NCBI GenBank assembly: GCA_024449915.1
Contig: JAMZAV010001454.1
Coordinates: 62,001 to 126,000 of the forward strand
DNA length: 64,000 bases
Direction of reading: 5' to 3'
Source of the DNA: Sweltsa coloradensis
Lineage: Eukaryota; Arthropoda; Insecta; Plecoptera; Chloroperlidae
Shown: positions 1 through 12,028 of the stretch, piece by piece
Layout: each line of letters starts with the position of its first letter
Position numbering within the stretch: the first letter of the stretch is position 1
Program-made: the position numbers and the translations under genes
The notes under the pieces: model-generated
The model's input: the letters and a program-made list of their open reading frames with translations, nothing else
Databases searched by the model: none
Told to the model about the DNA's origin: nothing

Positions 1-59
1 ATGGGCAGCCATGATTCCATATCTGTCACACAAAAAAAGATTTAAACAACTTTTTGCAA

Positions 60-1690
60 ACCTAGTTTTAGTGGCAGTGCCTATTTTGTGTAACATTGTA
101 TGTAATGTGTGTGTAAAAGTATTATGTAAATTATTATTAATTTTAATTAGTCTAGTACTGAAATTTCTGCTATTACTTTTCTTCATTACACTACCTAATA
201 TGGAATACAAACACTTTTATTTTCAATTTACGCTTACTGTACATAAAACGTGACAGTAAATTTACAATTACTGGCTATGCACATTTCAGCAATTTGATTT
301 AATTTATATAATTATAGCAGTCTTCAGTCAGTATATTGTGTAGGGATGCACATCAATACTCTTTTGATTTTTCATTATCGATTATCAAAATAGTAATGTC
401 ATTATCAAATCGATATTATCGATAATATTGATATCAACAACAAAGCCTGTTCCAACCTATAAGCGGAACCTCAAGTGTGGCAAGTGTAAGTCAAAACAAT
501 ACAATCGCGTTCCGTTTGCTGCCTCGCTGTCTTCGATGTCATGTGTTTGGCTTCCGTTATCGACTGGTAGCTCATTTCCAAACAGTAATCTCGAGTGTGA
601 CACTTATCAGCCCAGCCAGTGCATGGCACAACTTGAGATAATCTCCGTCTTTCTCGTTAGTAGGGATAGGTTAAAAGCGTTTAATTTCCTAAACGTTTAA
701 CCCTTTGAAACTTGCTAACGTTTTACATTTTTAAAAATGTTTTTATAATTTTAGGTAGGGGGGTAGTTTTACCAAAATAATACATGACGCAATTTATCAG
801 CATTAATACGATAATCACCATTTAAGAAGGCTTAAACAGTGGGGACCCCCAAATTAAGCAATATTAGAAATATGCCAATTTGTTACCTGTGTTTGTGAGG
901 CTGAAATGTAAAAATAACATTTTAGAGTTAAGTTTAATAAAACCTTCGTTAAACTTACATTTTAAAATTATTTAATAAAAAAATTTATTGATATGAATTA
1001 TTCCATTTTGATATTATGTAATATCGTTCTTGGCATTATTTTGTATTAATATCCAATTTATGTGCTACTCATAGTCCTTCATAATCAAATGTAAAAAAAT
1101 AAACTTAAGTGGGTGATGTGTGAGAATAGGTTGATAACTATTTTTATTTGATAAAAAGTAAGATATTTCAAACCTAGTTTGAAGTGGCGTGCCATTTTTG
1201 TCCAATCATTATGTACATGTGGTAAAATATATAGTAATATTATTTTTAATTATCATAGTAAAAAATTCTTATGCCATTACACTATAATTGGATACAAAAC
1301 TCGTTTATTCAATTAGATGTCAATAAAACTGACAGTAATTTACAATTATTATGAATTTTAGTTTGAAATTTTTTATATATTTAGTCTTCATCGAATATTG
1401 TTGGCTTGGGATGTCACATCAATATCTTTATTTTTTCAATGTTTCAAAATAGAATGCATTATCAAATCGATATATCTGATCAACTTCTGATATCCAAACA
1501 AAGCGTTCCACCTTAAGCGGAACCTAGTGTGGCAAGTGAAGTCAACATACATCGCGTTCCGTTCTGTCCTGTCTTCTGTCATGTTTGGCTTGCGATTACT
1601 CTTTCCAAACGTATTCAGTGTGCATTATCACCCATCAGTGCATGACACTTGGATAATCTCTTTCGTAAAGGTGGGTAAAGGTTTAATAAA
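60..1690 (+). repeat. Direct duplication, about 0.6 kb, second copy deletion-rich
   Basis: The segment 60-700 recurs at about 1175-1690. Shared landmarks are ATTATCAAATCGATAT, AAGCGGAACCT, GTGTGGCAAGTG and CGCGTTCCGTT. The second copy differs mainly by many single-base and short deletions rather than substitutions. No protein is recognised in either copy, and the 90-codon frame at 428-700 in the first copy is not preserved in the second. The interval between is AT-rich and featureless. Confidence 0.7.
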
Positions 1691-1919
1691 CGTTTAACCT
1701 TGAACAAAGCTACCATCTTTGTTTTTGTTTATAATCTGTAGTTGGCAATATACAATGTTTTTATTAAATTTCCTATGGTTAAAGTCGTCTTGGGTGTTTG
1801 TGTGAATGATTTGTTGACCGGAATATAACACATTGATGCATAATTTAATCAGCAGTTAAAATATATAAACTGTATTAAATACGACCTAAAGTTTTTCCCA
1901 AAGTTAAGGGTGGTAGGGA

Positions 1920-2800
1920 ACAGTGGGGGTGAAATATCGCTTACCTCCTGGCGGATTATTATGTTTCATATTATTATGTACCATCATGCCAAATTTCATG
2001 CTGATAACTCATTCGGTGCCTTCATGGTGAATGCTGGAAATCAAGGTAAAAATAACATAAACTATTAGGGATGGGGGTTGAAAAAATGTGGTTTAGGAAA
2101 TGAGAATAGGCCGATTGGGTTAAAACACATAAAACATAATTTATTATTTAAATAAAAATTCATTTTGGTTAGAGCTATGAATTATTCCAATTTTAGGGAT
2201 TTTGGTGTTGGGGGTGGAATATCGCTTGCCTCTCGGCGAATTATTTTTCATATTAGTATGTACCATCATGCCAAATTTCATGCTGATAACTCATTAGGTG
2301 CCTTCATGGTGAATGCTGGAAATCAAGGTAAAAATAATATAAACTATAAGGGATGGGGGTTGAAAAAATAAGGTTTAGGAAATGAGAATAGGCCGATTGG
2401 GTTAAAACATAATTTAATAAATAATTTGAAAAACATCAATTTTAGATTAGAGCTATGAATTTTCCAATATTAGGGGTGTGGAATGAATATCGCTTGCCTC
2501 TCGGCGGATTATTTTTCATATTATTATGTACCATCATGTCAAATTTCATGGTGATAACTCATAAGGTGCCTTCGTGGTGAATGCTGGAAATCAAGGTAAA
2601 AATAATATAAACTATTAGGGATGGGGGTTGACAAAATGTGGTTTATATAATGAGAATAGGCCGATTAGGTTAAAACACATTGGAACATAATTTTAATAAC
2701 TAATTTGATTAAAAATTCAATTTTGGGTTAGAGCTATGAATTATTTTAATTTTAGGGGGTGTTGGGGGTGGAATATTGCTTGTCTCGCGGCGGAAGTATG
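1920..2800 (+). repeat. Tandem repeat, about 280-bp unit, three copies plus a partial
   Basis: Units start near 1926, 2212, 2480 and 2765. Each has a GGGGTG(G)AAATATCGCTTGCCTC-like head, then ACCATCATGCCAAATTTCATG, GGTGCCTTCATGGTGAATGC and GAAATCAAGGTAAAAATAA. The fourth is truncated. The 68-codon frame at 2165-2371 spans one unit and is not a gene: other units break it. Confidence 0.85.
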
Positions 2801-3599
2801 TGAGTCTGAGGTACATCTAAGTGTGGTCCAAGTTTCATAGTTCTAAGATGCACCGTTTTCTCTGTAGGCTCTTATTCCTCTCTGGCAGAATCCCCCCCCA
2901 ACCAGCCAGCCGAAAGATTTTCGTCGATTTTTACGCACTTTTTTAACACAGAACGGGTTATCGGATCGGGCTGATTTTTTTTTTGGTATGTCATGGACCA
3001 CATATCAGGTCATATACCGAGTTTCAAGATTGTAAATCTTTCGAGGCGGCGTGTGCAGATAGCTGAAAATCCCCCAACTCGGGTAGGAGTAAACAGGGTC
3101 AAGTTATCATCGCCTACTAGCAGTCGCGTGCGCTTGTTTATTCGTGAGGAGACCGTAGTTTTACTGAAATGAAAGAAATAGAAGTGTGTTCTCAATATCT
3201 TATTGTGTTATTGAGTTACTTTATTGTGTATTGGGTATTGAAGTCAACAGTTCAGATCACCTTGTTCTCTGCTGCCAATGACCTATATAAGCCACAGTAA
3301 TACAACTGCAGACCTATTTTTCTGCCTATTATCTAAAGCACTTTCACATCAAACATTTATTGGTCACATTTTTTTTACTTTTACCTAGTACTAATACGTC
3401 GGATAGGTATGCTATTTTTAATGGTTAATTGTTTAGCAGTTAGTAACACCCATTTTCATGTGATTTTATAGTCATATTCCTTCAACACACATCCTTGTCA
3501 ATGAAACTTAATTCAGTTTTCAAACTGCAAAACCGAAAACTGTTCACATTTGTCATACCTACCTACTTATACTTTTCAGTTTTGTATTCCTGATTTTAG
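2800..3599. other. Repeat-derived and intronic sequence upstream of the PPP1R7 exon
   Basis: The part at 2800-3130 reads like an old interspersed repeat, with a C run, GTTTCA-type motifs and an AACGGGTTATCGGATCGGG block. The rest is AT-rich and presumably PPP1R7 intron. No exon was found. Confidence 0.4.
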
Positions 3600-3791
3600 A
3601 ACAATCGTCTGCTAAAAATTGAAAACTTGGAAATGCTGAAGCAGCTGGACCAGCTCTACCTGTCGGAAAATGGAATTGTTACAATCGAGGGCCTCGAAGC
3701 CAATACCCATCTCACCACCCTTGACCTCTCGACAAACAAAATCCGGCAGTTGACCAACCTTGAACATCTCTTCGTTTTGGAAGAACTATGG
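3600..3791 (+). CDS. PPP1R7: PPP1R7/sds22 internal exon (SDS22-type leucine-rich repeats)
   Basis: This 192-nt exon encodes 64 residues in one frame, starting N-N-R-L-L-K-I-E-N-L. It carries about three 22-residue SDS22-class leucine-rich repeats: the LYLSENGIVTIEGLE stretch, then LTTLDLSTNKI, then LEHLFVLEELW. The order and spacing match the C-terminal repeats of protein phosphatase 1 regulatory subunit 7, which binds the PP1 catalytic subunit and controls its maturation and activity in nucleus and cytoplasm. The 5' border is a TTTTAG acceptor after a pyrimidine-rich tract and the 3' border is TGG|GTAACT. Both borders fall between codons, so the exon is phase 0-0 and joins in frame to the terminal exon at 5586. 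Upstream exons are not in the window; I searched 1-3599 and found none. Family assignment is firm. Confusion with another SDS22-type protein is unlikely because the terminal exon also fits. Confidence 0.9.
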
Positions 3792-4499
3792 GTAACTAAC
3801 TATCTAATAGAGTTGTATTCACACAACTTTGAATGACCTTTTGAGTTTACACTTCTCGGCAGCCATTTTGCATGTGGACCCCACAAAAAAAATTGATGGC
3901 TTAATTGAAAGCCTTCTTCTTACCTAATAAATGACATATTCATGATGCTTAATAATCTCCAAGGCAAAAATTATTATTTTTAAAGTTATTTTATTAGACT
4001 ATCTATACACATCATTTGATTAAAACATATACATAAAAACATTTGTAACTTCAACAATTGCTTTAACAGTTGGCAACATTGTTAAAATTTAAAGAACCAA
4101 TGAGAGCTCACTTCAATACCATTCTTGCAAAAAAAAAAAACAACTCAACAGACTGATATCTACAAAACGTTTTTCATTCAGCTGTCACTGCCCACTGGAT
4201 AGGCCTAGGCCTAAGGGTTCCTGCTTCAGGTAGGCCCTTCATCCTAGAAATCTTCTCAACTTCTCTTTCGACATTTCTTGATCATTATGAAGTAGTTAAG
4301 GTGTAGGCATCTAATAGACCACTTTAATGTGAACAACTACGTTAATAATATGACCTAATAATTCAGCTGTCAAAGTACTTCAAGTGCTCCAAAATCAGGC
4401 GGCCATTGCATGATAGTATTTTTTGTTTTCCTGCATTGGTTGTGCCAGAGTGGATAAAAAAGTTTCCCCATTGCGGAGGTCCCCCAAGCAAACGTGTGT

Positions 4500-5125
4500 A
4501 TGTACGAGTATGTACGTCGAAAATCAGCCGAATCGCTGAATAGATTGCGCTGAAATTTTAAACAGACATCCGGAACGAGTTAACTGAGAACTGCTAACAA
4601 AATCAGCTAGATCCATTGCGATTTAAACCTACAAGAAATAATAAATTGACAAATGGAATGCAAAGTGCAAATGTATAGGAATTATTTTAACGACAATGGT
4701 TTTGTTTTTGAAAAAAAAAAAAATGTTATTTGTCAGGCTGAGAAAATGCAGTGCCCAAGGTGTATCAAATCTTGCCCGCTCAAGGTACCCCCAAATTCCG
4801 CTCTGAGATTGAGTAAACGTTGCAATCTTTACACGTATTTCATACTGTGTTTTCCATAAATGATAAGACTTCTACACTGCGTTATATGCATTTCAAAACA
4901 TATTTAATAATTTTAAAAATACAATCCAAAAATTACAAAAATTTTCCTGAACCCCCTAGGGGATTGAACCCAGGTCTCCCACATTTCGGGTATAAGAGCG
5001 CCTTAGCCAACTAGACTAAGGAAAACGCCAAAGTCGTTGTTAGACGAGTGAGCGAGTCATGTGTTGAGTACCCGGGAACATTTGCATTTAAAATTGATAA
5101 TTATATTGGTATAAAAATAAAAATA
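4500..5125 (+). mobile_element. Family C Helentron-like element, truncated at both ends
   Basis: The copy contains the family C internal module (CGTCGAAAATCAGCCGAATC, then CAGACATCCGGAACGAG), an antisense tRNA-like segment, and a 3'-end module in reverse (GGAAAACGCCAAAGTCG, then GTTAGACGAGTGAGCGAG, then GTACCCGGGAACATTTGC). Its 5' terminal motif is not recognisable, and the right side stops inside the 3' palindromic module near 5125. It lies in the last PPP1R7 intron. Confidence 0.75.
4958..5020 (-). repeat. tRNA-like pol III promoter segment in the family C element
   Basis: Read on the minus strand, an A-box-like TAGTCTAGTTGGCTAAGGCG is followed about 40 nt later by a B-box-like GGGTTCAATCC. 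The spacing fits a tRNA-derived promoter. The flanks do not fold as a complete cloverleaf, so it is tRNA-derived repeat sequence and not a functional tRNA gene. Confidence 0.65.
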
Positions 5126-5585
5126 ATAGGGTTTTTAAGTTTAGTTGGTGAAAGGGTGCGTGCACTGCTCAAGCCTCACAAACTAGGTAATTTTTGCCAA
5201 CATCCTAGGACTTCTTTAGATACAAGGTTGATGTGATGTTGAGGAGAGTCTCATCTTGTTATTTTTTAACTTTTATAGCATTATATTTGTCTACCCATAC
5301 CCACAATCCCACATATTACAACAGTGTCCTACATTCGCAGGCAAATCAACTTTTTGATTTACGTAAGACTTTTGAAAACTGGTGTGCGCGTGCGACCTAC
5401 AATCTAGTAGGCCTAAATACTTACATAGTGTTTGCTTTTTGGTTACATGAGGTTTACTCTACCCCAACAAGGTTATGACAATGTTTCATGCAACTTATAA
5501 TGATTTTAAAATAATAATGCATTTCATTTTATATCATTGCATATTGGATACTAGTTTTTCACTAATGAAGCTGTTTTGATTCTAG

Positions 5586-5759
5586 TTAAACGACAACGTG
5601 GTAGATGATTGGGCCAGTGTAGAGCTACTCGTGAAGAATAAACAGCTGGCCACCGTCTACATGGAACGTAACCCATTAGCCAGTGACATAAACTATCGAC
5701 GAAAGCTCAAACTAATGCTTCCTTGGCTGGTTCAGATCGATGCCACTCTGTGTCGATAA
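5586..5759 (+). CDS. PPP1R7: PPP1R7/sds22 terminal exon with stop codon
   Basis: This terminal exon encodes 57 residues plus TAA. It begins L-N-D-N-V-V-D-D-W, completing the leucine-rich repeat whose first half ends at 3791, and continues into the conserved C-terminal cap of sds22 proteins: VYMERNPLASD, then YRRKLKLMLP, then QIDATLCR. In the family this cap closes the last repeat, and the ERNPL, YRRK and IDAT blocks are its hallmarks. The acceptor is GATTCTAG after a T-rich tract. The intron 3792-5585 is about 1.8 kb and contains a family C repeat. The 3' UTR is AT-rich; a candidate AATAAA lies near 6160. No frameshift or stop interrupts the exon, and the spliced product would be an intact C terminus, so this is probably a live gene. 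Confidence 0.9.
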   Translation, partial: LNDNVVDDWASVELLVKNKQLATVYMERNPLASDINYRRKLKLMLPWLVQIDATLCR

Positions 5760-6322
5760 CTTTATGTATTTCCTAGCACTTCAACAAATCTTTAACTTAC
5801 CTACTTATTTATAATATTTATTAAATAGTTTTCATTTTTTGGTTGTCACTTGAATGCAGTCAGTGTAGGCCTACAACATCTGAACAATTTTAAACTCTAG
5901 TAAGATGAAACTCCTAATCAATTTAGAACTTTTACATTTTATGTCTGAAAAATACCTAAAAGAAGAACTCTAGTAGTACATGCCAACTTGCTAGGATTGA
6001 ATAGTTTAACTAAATATTGGGCATTTTATGTCGTGAAGCTTTGTTCAATATAAAGTTTATAAACATGAAATGTTTTTATGAATAGCCTATGTGTTTTTAT
6101 TTTTGGTGGAATTTTTCTCAAGAGGTCATCAACAATAATTATCTATTCACTATTTTAAAAATAAACTAAAAGTATAATATATCAGACCCCTATTCCATAA
6201 TAACAAGCCATTAAAATGTTACCTTATAAATAATTGAAATTGGTTACACATTTTTTTCATGAACAATGAATGTTGATGATACTTGGTTGATGATGATTTA
6301 TTGATATAGGCTATTGATGATA
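5760..6322 (+). other. Probable PPP1R7 3' UTR and downstream flank
   Basis: AT-rich sequence follows the stop codon. AATAAA-type signals occur near 6160, with a weaker AATATAAAG near 6048. The pogo-like element starts just beyond. No other gene is visible. Confidence 0.5.
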
Positions 6323-7013
6323 CCGTATTGTTCCGAATATAGCACGACCTCGAATATAACACAACCCCCAATTTTTCAGAATCATTTCAAGAAAAAAGAA
6401 AAAAAATCAAAGAAAATAAAAATGTACATGAAACACTTAAAACAAAACATTTTGAACAATGTTAGGGCCTAGACCTATGGTTTTTAACAGGGTAGGGCCA
6501 AGCACAAGATCACATGTCAACCACAGTTCACCAGTCTGATTCCTGGTCTTCAATGTTTACGTCGTAGGCCTAGGCCTAGCTCCTTCGCAATCCCTTGCTG
6601 ATTTGTAAGGCAGAGGAACCTTTCTTTTCCACGCGATCAGCAGTCTTCATTTGTTCATCTTGAGCCATTTCATCTTCTCCTTCATCACTCATTATTACGT
6701 TACGTAGACTCTTAGCAACGTAGATAGACAACCCCGACGAACAAAATCTATGTAGGTCAAGCTAGGTCACGATGTGATCACGGCCAAGGATTCTGACGAC
6801 TAGCAGACAGTTTCGCCCAAGGTTCGGCCGAGTTCAGTGGCATCGAGTGGGTGGGCGGGGCGAAGCGCAGCAGACGGTGCGCGGGAGTTGTATAGAGGCG
6901 TGGCCTATGTTCAGGCGCTATTTCAAATGCAAGCGCGCGGAAATAACGCGAGTGCTGTTTTTGAGATTGTATTTTCGGAAAAAAATCATCGCGCTATATT
7001 CGGAACAATACGG
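6323..7013. mobile_element. pogo/Tigger-like MITE with about 25-bp TIRs and TA target
   Basis: The left end CCGTATTGTTCCGAATATAG is mirrored at the right end by CTATATTCGGAACAATACGG. Each end is flanked by TA (6321-6322 and 7014-7015), the target duplication typical of Tc1/mariner/pogo elements. The subterminal AATATAACACAACCCCCAA resembles Tigger-type ends. The interior has TAGGCCTA repeats and GC-rich sequence near 6800-6900. On the minus strand a short reading from about 6690 down to 6570 gives an acidic peptide (MSDEGEDEMAQDEQ...). It may be a remnant of captured or transposase coding sequence, but I do not recognise it. Confidence 0.75.
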
Positions 7014-7015
7014 TA

Positions 7016-7643
7016 TTATGTTGGTGATGTTGCTGAACATGTTAATGCAATTATAGATAAGATGAATTAATGAGGTCAGAAAGATTAGTAAAATAAAGGT
7101 GAAACAAAGAATCTTGCCTCATGTACTATGCAGCCATGTGCCCTTATGACAGAAGGGTTAAGTTGGTAAACAAATGAAAATAAAGCTTGGTGAAGAGATT
7201 GTGTCAATTCTTAATACCTTATTATAAGTTATTGAAATGTCGCATTAACTCTTGATTCTTGAAACATAGACACTACTTTCCAAATGACGTTCCATGTAGG
7301 TACTGAATGCATTTCATATACCGTCCACTCTACACAAAATATTTATAATCAATTCAGATCAATAATTATTATTATTTTCATTGCGTCTTTGGAATTAATG
7401 TTTACACAGTGTGTTCCAATTGTTTGTATGTAAGGTATAACAAAGGTTTGTAATTTATGCTAGCCTGCTTACTCAAGTCTAGTAAAGATTTGCTTGTGAT
7501 AACAAATCAATGTTTACTAAATAATTATGCATATAATTATTATTATACTGTATTTGTATGCATTAAAAACATTTTGAAAATTACTACGGTACAGGTACAG
7601 GTAATGTTCAATCTTGCTTCATATTTGTTCAGTACAGTGTGCC
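7016..7643. other. Intergenic, nothing recognised
   Basis: AT-rich DNA between two MITEs with no coding, RNA or repeat signal that I can support. Confidence 0.4.
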
Positions 7644-7651
7644 TCTACATT

Positions 7652-8384
7652 AGGTGACCATATCCTAAAGTAAAACCGGGAACATGTCTTTCGTTTTGTA
7701 TGACTTGCGTGGGCTAACCGGGTCTGGCAAGCCCAGCCGCGAGCGGAATTTTGGGTAATTTTCCCCCAAGATAGCCTTAGTGAGATCTGGACGTTGGGTT
7801 GGGGTTGGCCTTTGCTTTGAGAGTGTGGTGCAAGTAGAAAAGTCAGGTCCCAGCAAATTATAAATAGTCCTTTCTTAATGAAGTGCCACTCGGCCGAATA
7901 TTTTTCTTGAAACGAACATTTCCGTTTCGGTTTCGGCATAATGCTTCCTACTCACACGGCACAATATCACTGACAGACACAACACAACCGAACAGTAGCT
8001 CAATCAGAGCGAGACTGACGAAAGTCACGAAACAACCCCGCGTGCACTGCACAGTAGGATAGCCTCTGCCTAGGCTGTCTCAAGGTTGCAACTTGCTTCT
8101 CGAGAGTGGAGTGGGTTGGGCCGTTGGGCGGGCGGCGAGCGCGGCCTCTTTGGTCGCGTCTCGCGTTGCAAGAATACTCTGTTGTCTGCTGCGCGAGTGG
8201 TTACTTTTAAAAAAGAACGGCGCTTCGCGCTCAAAGAATACTGAAAAGTGAAAATTAACGAATTTTCACGGAAAATAGGAGATTTTATTTGTTGTGACAA
8301 ATCCGGGACAATTACATGTCCCGGGTGGTGTCTCTCGGGACACCGGGACTGTCCTGGGAAAACCGGGACGTCTGGTCACCCTAC
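7652..8384. mobile_element. hAT-like MITE with 8-bp target site duplication
   Basis: The element is bounded by a perfect 8-bp duplication TCTACATT (7644-7651 and 8385-8392). The ends are inverted: AGGTGACCATATCC at left, TGGTCACCCTAC at right. Eight-bp duplications and (A)GGGTGACCA-type ends are typical of hAT elements. The interior shows AAACCGGGA-type subterminal repeats near both ends and a GC-rich centre. No transposase frame is present; the 106-codon minus frame at 7619-7939 runs out of the element and is not a recognised protein. Confidence 0.8.
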
Positions 8385-8392
8385 TCTACATT

Positions 8393-10640
8393 TTATGGAT
8401 TGTCGTTGCAAATTTCTTTGCATGTTTATTGATTTTATTTGTTACAACCTGATATACGATATGGTTGTAATTCAAGAATTCAATCCTAGGAGAAGAGGTT
8501 TTGTCTATTGTGCTGGCAACTTTGGCTTACGTTATTAGGGTGCAACTGTGCTAGTGAGTTTGACTGCAACCGTGTCACTGTACTTGACACGTGTGCCGGT
8601 TGAATTGAGTACCGATAATTGACTAATTGCCATTTTTTATATTAACAACATGCTAAGGGCAATCAATATCACATATCAGAATCAATAATATACTAATGGT
8701 AAACTAACATTTTGATTGGTACTGAAAATATTATCGATCTGCCCTTTTTCTTAAAAAAAACTTGTTCAAACATGTTGTATCATATTTCACGCACTTTGTT
8801 GTGTGAATAATAATAATTTGATATTTCAAAATCACGGAGACTCAAATATTTACCACTATTTCTGCCAAGAAAAATTTAATGTCGACCTTTTGAGACTTTC
8901 AATCTTGATCAGTTATGATCACTTTTAAGTTTTAAGTAACCTTTTCAACTATCAATAATATGTATTCTTATTTCTTATTCTAGCATTGTTCATCCCTACT
9001 CTTTATACCTTTAACCAGTTGCATAACAAGTCCCCAGGTCCAATTGCTGGTGATTTTGTTGGAGTGTTCAAACAAGACTGAAGTGGTATTTGTGTGTTAC
9101 TTGAGAAAAAAATGAGATGGTTATTTTTTATATAATATTTTGAAGTGTTTCCTGTAAAAAACAGTTGTTATCCACATTGAGAGGGAGATAGCAAGATACT
9201 TTGTAGATAGTGCATAGAACTTTCCTTCATTGTAGTGTAAGAGTAATACTATATGAACAATAGTCAATTATTATGTAACTTTGTTACCAATTTGAATTGT
9301 AAGAAACTTTTAAGATTGTTTTTTTAAACTTATCAATTACCAATAAAACGTTGTGTGCACCAACAAATTTGATTAATAGTACATGTATTTTTTGTCTTTT
9401 TAGTATGGCTTTAGAATCAGTTTGATCATTATGGGAGGAGGATGCAAAGGACAAGCTATGGCAAAGTATAGTGTCAAGAAAGAAAGACAAAACCACCCAG
9501 ATATAAGAACAGAAATATCTCATCTGCCCAGTTCCAGATGACCTGTTGGGGGGGGGGGGGGTCAACATTTACACAAAGTAGGAATGTCAGATTCAAGCCT
9601 ATGCAGCTTGTGCGGTAAGGAAAACAGAATCGACAGCATCTTTCAGTTCTGAAAATACTGTCGGAACTTGACGCAATGCCAGATGGCATGACGCATGTAC
9701 AAATGGGAATTGGATAAATGACGAACACATAATGGCCGAGTAGGCTGATTGGGGCATATGAAAGAATTTAAATTTTGAATTTTGAAATATAATAGTACTG
9801 TACTGTACCTAGAACAAATGGGGTTGCCGACCATACTGATTTGATCTGGACAGTCCTGATTTTGGGACTTTGGTCCTAATGGCAGAATAACCTCATTCAG
9901 GACAGCATAATGTCCTGACTTGGCAAAAAATCCCTCCACCACATTTAGTTAAATATTCACTGATTAAAAACACTGGGAGATGTGTTTTGAACCGTAAGTA
10001 GTGACGCGATTGTCATGCCCCCCAACTCCCCATTCACTCGTTGAGGTATGTAAATATATGCGTAATGCCTTGCAATTCCCTATTCAAATTATATTTTATT
10101 CATTTCAATTTTTATTATAATATATATTCAATTATTACTGTGTAGTACATTATTTGTTTATGTCATTGCAATTTTTTATGTTTAATATCATGTACTATTC
10201 ACCTTTTCTTTATAACCTTTGTTAAACTTAATCTTAGAACCCACCTTATTCATTTCACTCCACGCATCTCTCTATTTAGAGAATATGCGGAATGGTTATA
10301 CTTATTAATTTTATTCTGTATCAGTCAAATGAATAAAAACTACTATAATTATTTACTATTTATTTATTACCTGAACCATACACTAGAGATACAATCCCAA
10401 ATTTAAGCCTTTTCAATTTTCAGCCATTTCTGAAACCAAAAGTCATATTAATAGTTGCAAATTCTATTTTGTCAAGCTTTTCAAGGGTGTAGTTTTGAGG
10501 CACTGTACGTTGGAAGGGTAGAAGAGCTTTGGTCCTTTTTTAGATCTCATTAGTTTTAACTTGTAAGTGTGTAATGTTTGGCCTTATTTTTACAAGGTTT
10601 TTGTATTAGTGGTCCAGCATACTTTCATTCCACCACATGA
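8393..10640. other. Intergenic, with a possible hAT-related fragment near 9820-9950
   Basis: AT-rich sequence with a G run near 9548. At 9820-9950 the text GGGTTGCCGACCATACTG followed by repeated GGACAGTCCTGA, CAGGACAGC and TGTCCTGAC motifs resembles one end of a hAT-type repeat, but no partner end or target duplication was found. No gene. Confidence 0.35.
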
Positions 10641-10904
10641 ACTGCCAATCGTTGTTTGTTTGACAAGTTACCCGGCACCTCCACCACTAAACTGCCGATC
10701 GTTGTTTGTTTGACAAGTTACCTGGCACCTCCACCACTAAACAGCCGATCGTTGTTTGTTTGACAAGTTACCCGGCACCTCCACCACTAAACTGCCGATC
10801 GTTGTTTGTTTGACAAGTTACCCGGCACTTCCACCACTAAACTGCCGATCGTTGTTTGTTTGACAAGTTACCCGGCACCTCTACTACTAAACTACCGTTC
10901 GTTG
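10641..10904 (+). repeat. 50-bp minisatellite, five full copies plus a partial
   Basis: Units begin at 10641, 10691, 10741, 10791, 10841 and 10891 with exact 50-bp spacing. Each contains ACTGCCGATCGTTG, TTTGTTTGACAAGTTA and CCCGGCACCTCCACCACTAA. The last unit is cut by family A element A1 after CGTTG. The same unit reappears after A1 and after A2. Confidence 0.92.
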
Positions 10905-11362
10905 TTGGATGAGCGTAGCGAGTGAAGCGAAGATTCCATTTCACTACACTGGAGAAAAAAATCTGGATTTTTTTTCTTTCTTTCTTTTTTTTTTGTATGT
11001 TTGTTAACACTATTTCGGCTAAACCGATACTCCATCTGCGATGAAATTTTCTGGAGGCATTCGAAATCTCTGAACTTAGAACTGCCACTTTTTTGAGCGC
11101 AATCGAAAAATTATTTCTCATTAAAATCGCAATTTTACGATTTTTTTCGATTTTTAAAAAATTCCTTCGACTTATAACACCTACATGCTTTATCCGATTG
11201 TAATGATTTTTTCACAGAACCTTAATTTTATGAATTAATATATTCGTGTGAATTTGAGAGCAATCGAAATTTTTTTTTTATGAAAATTGCAATTTTACGA
11301 TTTTTTAATCGAGGGAGCGGAGCGACCGAGTGTCTCCATTCAACTCAAACGGCTCTCATTCT

Positions 11363-11365
11363 GTG

Positions 11366-11420
<55 letters not shown>
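11363..11420 (+). repeat. (GTCT)n microsatellite inside C2a
   Basis: About 14 GTCT repeats. In the sister copy C2b this tract is only a few units long (near 12105-12118), so it expanded after the copies diverged. Confidence 0.95.
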
Positions 11421-11625
11421 AGGCCTACGTCGAAAATCAGCCGAACTTCTGAACAGATTTCGCTGAAATTTTAAACAGACATCCGGTACGAGTTTAATTG
11501 AGAACTGTTAACAAAATCAGCTAGGTCCATTGCGATTTAAGCCTACAATAAATAAAAATGTGATTTTTTAAATTATCGATAGCATTTGTTTAGTAGCAGC
11601 TAGCGGGACGAGTCTACCTGGCTGG

Positions 11626-11690
11626 CTGGCATAGCCTAGTGGTAAGCATTTAGCCTACCGCACGGAGGGTTGGGGGTTCGATGCCCGTTA
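11626..11690 (+). repeat. tRNA-like pol III promoter segment in C2a
   Basis: An A-box-like TAGCCTAGTGGTAAGC is followed by a B-box-like GGGTTCGATGCCC at tRNA-like spacing. Here the tRNA-like strand is the same as the 5'-to-CTAG strand of the element, unlike the copies at 4.5, 16 and 37 kb. The sister copy near 12318-12360 keeps GGTCTAGTG and GGGTTCGAT but has lost the middle. Confidence 0.65.
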
Positions 11691-12028
11691 GTGCGAACTT
11701 TTTTATATTTTTTCATCCACATATTATTTTTGAGGGGTGTTAAATGGGAAATAAAAATTATGTGATTTTGTTTCATCTTGGAAATTTGTTAATGTTTTAC
11801 GCTAATACGTTTTGAACACGATTCGCATTTTAAATGTTCAATTTAAATAACTAGGGAAACGTCAAAGTCGTTGTTAAACGAGTGAGTGAGCCATGTGTTG
11901 AGTACTCGGTATCATTCCCCATACTGGGCTCGATCCAGCCTTAGGTATAGGGGAGGAAAGGGGATGTTCCCGGGTACTCAACACTTGGCTCACTCACTCG
12001 TTTGACAACGACTTTGGCGTTTCCCTAG

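Larger units (their letters stand above)
3792..5585 (+). other. Last intron of PPP1R7
   Basis: The intron is bounded by GTAACT and a T-rich TAG. It holds AT-rich sequence without coding signal, a poly-A stretch near 4130, and a family C repeat with tRNA-like boxes at about 4500-5125. The open frames inside it are repeat-derived. Confidence 0.8.
11305..12028 (+). mobile_element. Family C Helentron-like element C2a nested in A1
   Basis: It starts TTAATCGAGGGAGCGGAGCG and ends CACTCGTTTGACAACG, ACTTTGGCGTTTCCCTAG. In order it carries a (GTCT)n tract, the conserved CGTCGAAAATCAGCC to CAGACATCCGG module, a sense-strand tRNA-like segment, an AT-rich tail, and a 180-bp palindromic 3' module (11851-12028) whose arms are both 3' termini. 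Confidence 0.75.

Noticed and set aside
10641..10904. CRISPR-like array of regular repeats
   Set aside because: Whole 50-bp units repeat, with no unique spacers, and the setting is eukaryotic; it is a minisatellite.
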